A DNA stretch of 64,000 nucleotides from Paragordius varius (Eukaryota; Nematomorpha), in assembly GCA_964247055.1 (NCBI GenBank), contig OZ176059.1, forward strand, positions 868,001-932,000, written 5' to 3'. Under the pieces are notes generated by a model. It saw only the letters and a program-made list of their open reading frames with translations, made no database searches and was not told the origin of the DNA. Each line of letters begins with the position of its first letter. The stretch's first letter is position 1. A program made the position numbers and the translations under genes. Below are positions 59,460 to 64,000 of this stretch, one piece after another.

Positions 59460-61916
59460 TTAGAAAGTTGATTTGCCTGGGTTGCTCTCCACTTCCTCAG
59501 TCGGTTCTTCATACGGTAGACGAGATAACCAATCCGCTAAATTTTCCGAACCATTAATATATTGTATAGTAAAATTATAATCGGCTGTTCTGAGTATCCA
59601 TCTTACTAATCTACTATTGTTAATATTACTTAGATCTCTCTTAAAACCAAACAACTTGATCAGGGGTTTATGATCGGTTAATAATACGAACTTTCTGCCA
59701 TACACAAACATTTTAAATTTTTCTAGCGCATATAAAATTGCCCTTGCTTCTTTTTCAATTACAGAGAAATGTTGTTCTGCCTTCGCACATTTTCGAGACG
59801 CAAAAGCTATCGGCCGTTTTCCCTCACTTGTCATATGTGATAAAACTGCTCCGAATCCGTCATTCGATGCATCTGTTTCCAACACTAACGGAAGGTTCGG
59901 GTTAAACGGTATTAGACATAAGGCATTACTCACCAACAGTTTAGCTTTATCAAAAACCCTCTCTTCTTTTGTCGACCAACACCATTTCTTAGAACCTGTA
60001 AGCGCATGTAAGTCCGCGATTGTAGCATGCAAAGATGGAATAAAACGCGCGTGAAAATTTAACATTCCCAAAAAAGACCAAAGTGATGTTTTATTGGTAG
60101 GTGTAGGACAAAAAATTGCTTTTACTTTTTCGTTATCTGGTTTAATTCCTTTGTCTGAAATTATATATCCTAAGTATGACACTGAGGAACGAGCTAATTG
60201 GATTTTATCCTTTTTTAATTTCAAACCCACAGCAGCTAATTTGTTCAACACTTTTTCTAAATTATCCTTATGCTCCATTACCGTTGTTCCACTAACAATT
60301 ACATCATCTAAGTAAACCGCTGTACCTGGACAATCTTTTAATAACTCATCCATAATTTGTTGAAATATCGTGGGTGCACTAGATATTCCAAATGGCAGTC
60401 TCTTAAATCGAAAAAGGCCTATATGTGAACTAAACGTGAGTAAATGTTGATAATCTTGGTGTATCGGCATTTGCCAGTAAGCTTCTTTTAGATCTAAGGT
60501 CGTAAAAACTTTTCCTTGCCCGATTTTAAACACTAACTGATCAAACGTTGGAATCAGATGATCTACAGGAACCAGACTTGGGTTTAAAGTAACTCTAAAA
60601 TCACCACATATACGAATATCGTTATCATTCTTTTTAACTATCACCAATGGAGTTACCCAGTCAATTCGTGTTTGCGAGGGGTTTATGGGCTCTATAATCC
60701 CCAGACTTTCCAGCCTCTTTAATTCACTCTCCACCTTAGACTGAAGCGGAATAGGTACCCTTCTGGCCGCAAATCTTTTGGGGATACTCCCTTTTTTGAG
60801 AAACAACTTAATGGGTGGTCCCGTGTAACACCCCATACCCTCACAAAACAAATCCTTAAATTTATTCAATTCCACGTAATTAACATTTTTTACACATACA
60901 GGCTCTGGAAATCTGCATTCAAAACTTTTCATCCATGGTAGCCCAAAAATGTTACCCCAATCATCCCTCGTAACCATACATTTCAACTGTTTGACCATAC
61001 CATTCCATTTCACATCTACCATACATTGTCCCATCACCTCTACACCTTGCTGGTTGAACCCAACTATTGGACCCGCGGGAGCTAAGGTCGGCCTCCCAAT
61101 CTCCATCCACGTGCTCTTCCCAATCAATGATATTTGAGCTCCGGTATCGTACAACATCCTCACCCAATGGCCATTCAGACTTGCTTGCATTCGGGCTTCA
61201 TTATTATTATTGTTACCATGAAGTCTATTAACGCGCCGGCAACACCTGCCAAAATGACCACGTCCTTTGCATCGATAACACTCCTTGTTTGAAGCGGGAC
61301 ACCAGTTGATCGCATGCACGTATCCACATTTTCCACATTTTTTTCTTATCATCATAACTTGCCTATTGTCGGGACCCTGATCAATCAAACAGCTGTCCGC
61401 CTTTTCGTATGCCATTGCCATTTCTACCACCATCTCCAACGTAACCGGTTTCCCATCAACCATTGCATCTGGAAATTTTGTGAACAGATCTATTTCCAAT
61501 CTTTTGAGTTGTAACCCTCCAACAAACCCATCTCTGATTCTTAGCATTGCATCTTGCCCAAAGTTGCACCGGGCAGCACATTCCTTTACTCGAATCAAAA
61601 AATCCATCACTGATTCCGTGGCTTCCCTTCGGAGTTGCGTAAACTGAAACCTGGCTGCAAACGCATTGTATGTCGGAGCAAATATTTTTTTTCCAGCTGC
61701 TACCAAAGCATCCCAGCCCACTTCCTCTAACAGTACAGGATAAAAGAATTTCTTCAACTTTGGAATATGGGATAGACCAATGTAGGCCAATAGTAAGTTT
61801 TTTTTTGTTTCATCATCTTCTGGAATTAATTTCACTTTTAACATTCTCTTTATATAATCTATGTAATCCTCGAAACTCGTTGCTGGATCATAGGGTTCTA
61901 AACTTAATTTCTCCAT
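59460..61916 (-). CDS. gypsy element ORF 1: gag, protease, reverse transcriptase, RNase H
   Basis: 818 codons. Order: gag-like region (1-190), paired CCHC-type knuckles (about 195-230, CGKCG...CYRCKGRGHFGRCC), aspartic protease (YDTGAQ), reverse transcriptase (VYLDDVIV) and RNase H (ETDASNDGFGAVLS). Gag and pol share one frame, as in several arthropod gypsy lineages. Element-encoded, not a host gene. Confidence 0.9.
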   Translation of the reverse strand: MEKLSLEPYDPATSFEDYIDYIKRMLKVKLIPEDDETKKNLLLAYIGLSHIPKLKKFFYPVLLEEVGWDALVAAGKKIFAPTYNAFAARFQFTQLRREATESVMDFLIRVKECAARCNFGQDAMLRIRDGFVGGLQLKRLEIDLFTKFPDAMVDGKPVTLEMVVEMAMAYEKADSCLIDQGPDNRQVMMIRKKCGKCGYVHAINWCPASNKECYRCKGRGHFGRCCRRVNRLHGNNNNNEARMQASLNGHWVRMLYDTGAQISLIGKSTWMEIGRPTLAPAGPIVGFNQQGVEVMGQCMVDVKWNGMVKQLKCMVTRDDWGNIFGLPWMKSFECRFPEPVCVKNVNYVELNKFKDLFCEGMGCYTGPPIKLFLKKGSIPKRFAARRVPIPLQSKVESELKRLESLGIIEPINPSQTRIDWVTPLVIVKKNDNDIRICGDFRVTLNPSLVPVDHLIPTFDQLVFKIGQGKVFTTLDLKEAYWQMPIHQDYQHLLTFSSHIGLFRFKRLPFGISSAPTIFQQIMDELLKDCPGTAVYLDDVIVSGTTVMEHKDNLEKVLNKLAAVGLKLKKDKIQLARSSVSYLGYIISDKGIKPDNEKVKAIFCPTPTNKTSLWSFLGMLNFHARFIPSLHATIADLHALTGSKKWCWSTKEERVFDKAKLLVSNALCLIPFNPNLPLVLETDASNDGFGAVLSHMTSEGKRPIAFASRKCAKAEQHFSVIEKEARAILYALEKFKMFVYGRKFVLLTDHKPLIKLFGFKRDLSNINNSRLVRWILRTADYNFTIQYINGSENLADWLSRLPYEEPTEEVESNPGKSTF

Positions 61917-61958
61917 GCGCGAATGTAAAGAGGTAAAAAAAAATTCGACCGCGCCAAA

Positions 61959-62223
61959 TGTAGTAAATCAAGAAACCGTAAAACAATAAGATTTATTGAG
62001 ATAAAATGCAAAAACTAAACTACATACAGTTTGCGATGTATATATACTTTTTGTGAATACAATATTTACATGTTAAGCCAAGGTAAAATAACTTGTGCAG
62101 GTTAAATACAAAATTGATACAATCGTTTAACTCATATATAAAAGGTCATCAAAATGGATTCAAATCTAATATATAAATTGGTCTTGTCTAAGGTTAACTA
62201 ACTTGATGTATTCTAATCTATCA
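61959..62223 (-). repeat. upstream (5') LTR of the gypsy element
   Basis: 265 bp with the same ends as 57,899-58,163. Followed on the plus strand by the target duplication ACCGT. Confidence 0.93.
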
Positions 62224-64000
62224 ACCGTTAAAAAATATGGATCGCTTATTAATGCAGTGATTTTTTATCATAACCTGACATCTTCAGACCTGAAACCTAA
62301 TCAAATTTCTATTTTATTAGTGAAAACCAAAGAATATAATTTTTATATCAAAATATCATATGTATTTAATGTTATGTGAAACAGATGTATTACAATTTTT
62401 GACTATTATTTAACCAAGTGGTCATATTTACAGTCGCGAATGCAATTATAATTATGTTGGAATCTTAATGGTTATTTAAAATCGACAACCCTAACTTTTT
62501 GTTACCAAGGTTGCGCATGAAGAAGTAGACGAAGGCTTGAAAATTTTAGGCGAAGTTTGGCTTCTACCTTTAAAAAGTTACAACTATATAAAGATTTTTG
62601 AATCTTCCCATCTTAATTGTCCGATAAGTATGCTTTTTGAGGATTGTTCTTAGAAATAATATGTTTAGCTATTCAGAGCATATCTATTTATGATTTTAAA
62701 GCAATAATCCATAGCCTTAACATTCGCAATAAAACCAGACAAATTAGTTAAAGATATATTTCACTTTAAAACCTTTTTCATAAGTTTATCTTTTTTTCGT
62801 TTAAGACTACTAGTTCCACCCATATACATTTTTTTCGGCTCGTCAATTTTTGTTTAAGGACCATCGTTATAGAATAATATATAAACTAGCGTGCTACGTA
62901 GCCCGAGGGCAAATTTTTTGCCTTTATACGCGTATGATCTCAATAATTTTGGCGAAAAATAGCCTCAAAAACATATTGTTGAACGGGTTTAAGGGTATAA
63001 AGGCCTCAATCACATTAAATTTAAACAATTTTACAAATAAATATTATTCAAGAATCTTAGTGTAAAAAAACAGAGCTATTATTGGGTGAAACTTGCAAAA
63101 AAGCTTTATTTAAGATCGGGTATATAAATAATAAAAAAGACATGTATGATTTTGTCTTTATGGAGTAAAGAGGTTTGGCTTACATACATTAGGAAAATTC
63201 CTATATATATATATATATATATATTAATTCATAACCTGTGATGCAGTTGATCACTGTAATCAGTGTAATTTGTCCCTATGGAGTAGGTATATATGGCCTA
63301 CACATAATTGGATTGGAGCCTGCGAAGCCACTATTTAAAAAAGGGCTCAACAAAATTGTGATCCATATATGTGGATTATTTCGAAACATTATTTAATAGT
63401 TATGATCTCATTTCAAACGGTGCTTCTTAGAATTTTTAAAATGTGCATTCATATTAATATATTGTTTACTGGGGTAAAGGCCCCAAAGTGACGTCTGGAA
63501 AAAACCGCTATGCTATAATTTTTACCTTTTTATGGGTATTATTCAAAGCGTTTATTGAACTCGTATGGTTTCTTAAGTTTTTTGAATTAGCTCCAAAACC
63601 ACGCTATTTTTGTATGGCTTCTCAGTTTTAAACCCGTATACCCCTACCCATAGGCCTATATGGAAAAAACGCTGAGTTTTCTTTGTGTTAATAAATATTT
63701 GGAATCATGTTTGATACCGTCGTCTAATGGGTTATAAAAATCTTAGCACTAAATAATCGTTATATGATGACGTATTTTTAGGGCATAAAGGCCCCAAATT
63801 AACGGCTAATAAAAAACGCCTGACCTTACTTTATACCTAGTTACGGGTAATATTTCAATTAATGAGCTCATATGACTTCATAAATAATCTGTAAATTAAC
63901 TCTAAAACAACGCAATTTCAATATAGTGGCGCAGTTTTTGGTGGGTGACCCCTTACCCAAGGGCAGGCATAAAAAAGCGTTGGGCAAAATTTTTGCCTTT
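62224..64000. repeat. right repeat arm (inverted copy of 36.6-40.56 kb), runs off the window
   Basis: Reverse complement of 40,540 down to 39,412 and then of 37,247 down to about 36,650. The 2.16-kb transposon found in the left arm is absent. From about 63,400 it is the ~165-bp satellite, with 'gggtattattcaaagcg', 'gaatcatgtttgatacc' and 'cgggtaatatttcaatta' as monomer marks. A TA run (63,201-63,224) is present here and shorter in the left arm. Confidence 0.85.

Larger units (their letters stand above)
57899..62223 (-). mobile_element. Ty3/gypsy LTR retrotransposon, looks whole or nearly so
   Basis: 4,325 bp with 265-bp LTRs (TG...CA) differing at two positions by eye, which means a recent insertion. 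A 5-bp target duplication ACCGT lies at 57,894-57,898 and 62,224-62,228. Two long ORFs on the minus strand carry, in order, gag with zinc knuckle, protease, reverse transcriptase, RNase H, and integrase; that order is the Ty3/gypsy one. A TGG-initial primer-binding-like stretch lies 2 bp inside the upstream LTR, and a purine-rich stretch lies by the downstream LTR. At most about one break; the frame change between ORFs could be the programmed frameshifting known in this family. Inserted into the right repeat arm. Confidence 0.93.

Overview
The window is AT-rich animal DNA: genes split by GT-AG introns, dozens of (TA)n microsatellites, and a very high density of short palindromic DNA transposons. 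Two host genes can be reconstructed exon by exon. The first is a retinoid X receptor (RXR/ultraspiracle class) that keeps the slow-evolving RXR sequence rather than the diverged dipteran USP form. The second is a fibroblast growth factor (FGF). Both point to an arthropod or similar invertebrate. A parasitic copepod such as a sea louse is my best guess, from general knowledge only and with low confidence.

Layout. 1-650: 3' tail of an RTE-like LINE. 650-13,000: no gene seen; old dispersed repeats, palindromic MITEs and TA runs. 13,326-27,554 (+): RXR gene in seven coding exons (1,075 codons from the first in-frame ATG), with a ~590-residue Asn/Ser/Thr-rich A/B region and a ~170-residue Asn-rich C-terminal F region. 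Its introns are packed with MITEs and foldback elements, several ending within about 30 bp of a splice site. 27,555-33,720: intergenic, MITE-rich, including a 1.2-kb foldback nested inside another MITE. 33,720-45,080: blocks of a ~165-bp satellite-like repeat, interrupted by a 2.2-kb DNA transposon that itself holds a 1.1-kb transposon. A second copy of the 1.1-kb element lies at 45,357-46,482.

48,708-54,657 (-): an FGF gene in three coding exons. Only the first is a long ORF; the other two are short and were found by matching motifs and splice phases. The predicted 1,050-residue protein has a long N-terminal region, one strong membrane segment (about 371-394), a furin-like basic site (493-496) and a C-terminal beta-trefoil FGF domain. 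This is the layout of a type II membrane-anchored growth factor.

57,603-64,000: an inverted copy of the block at about 36.6-40.8 kb. It is interrupted by a young Ty3/gypsy LTR retrotransposon (57,899-62,223) with 265-bp LTRs and a 5-bp target duplication. The FGF gene therefore sits between two inverted repeat arms. Each arm lacks the other's insertion, so each gives the empty target site for the other.

RXR (a nuclear hormone receptor) and FGF (a receptor-tyrosine-kinase ligand) are not known to form one pathway, and nothing here suggests they are co-regulated. The mobile DNA falls into a few palindromic families. Five of them share a TACAGT terminus, so one Tc1/mariner-type transposase may have spread them.
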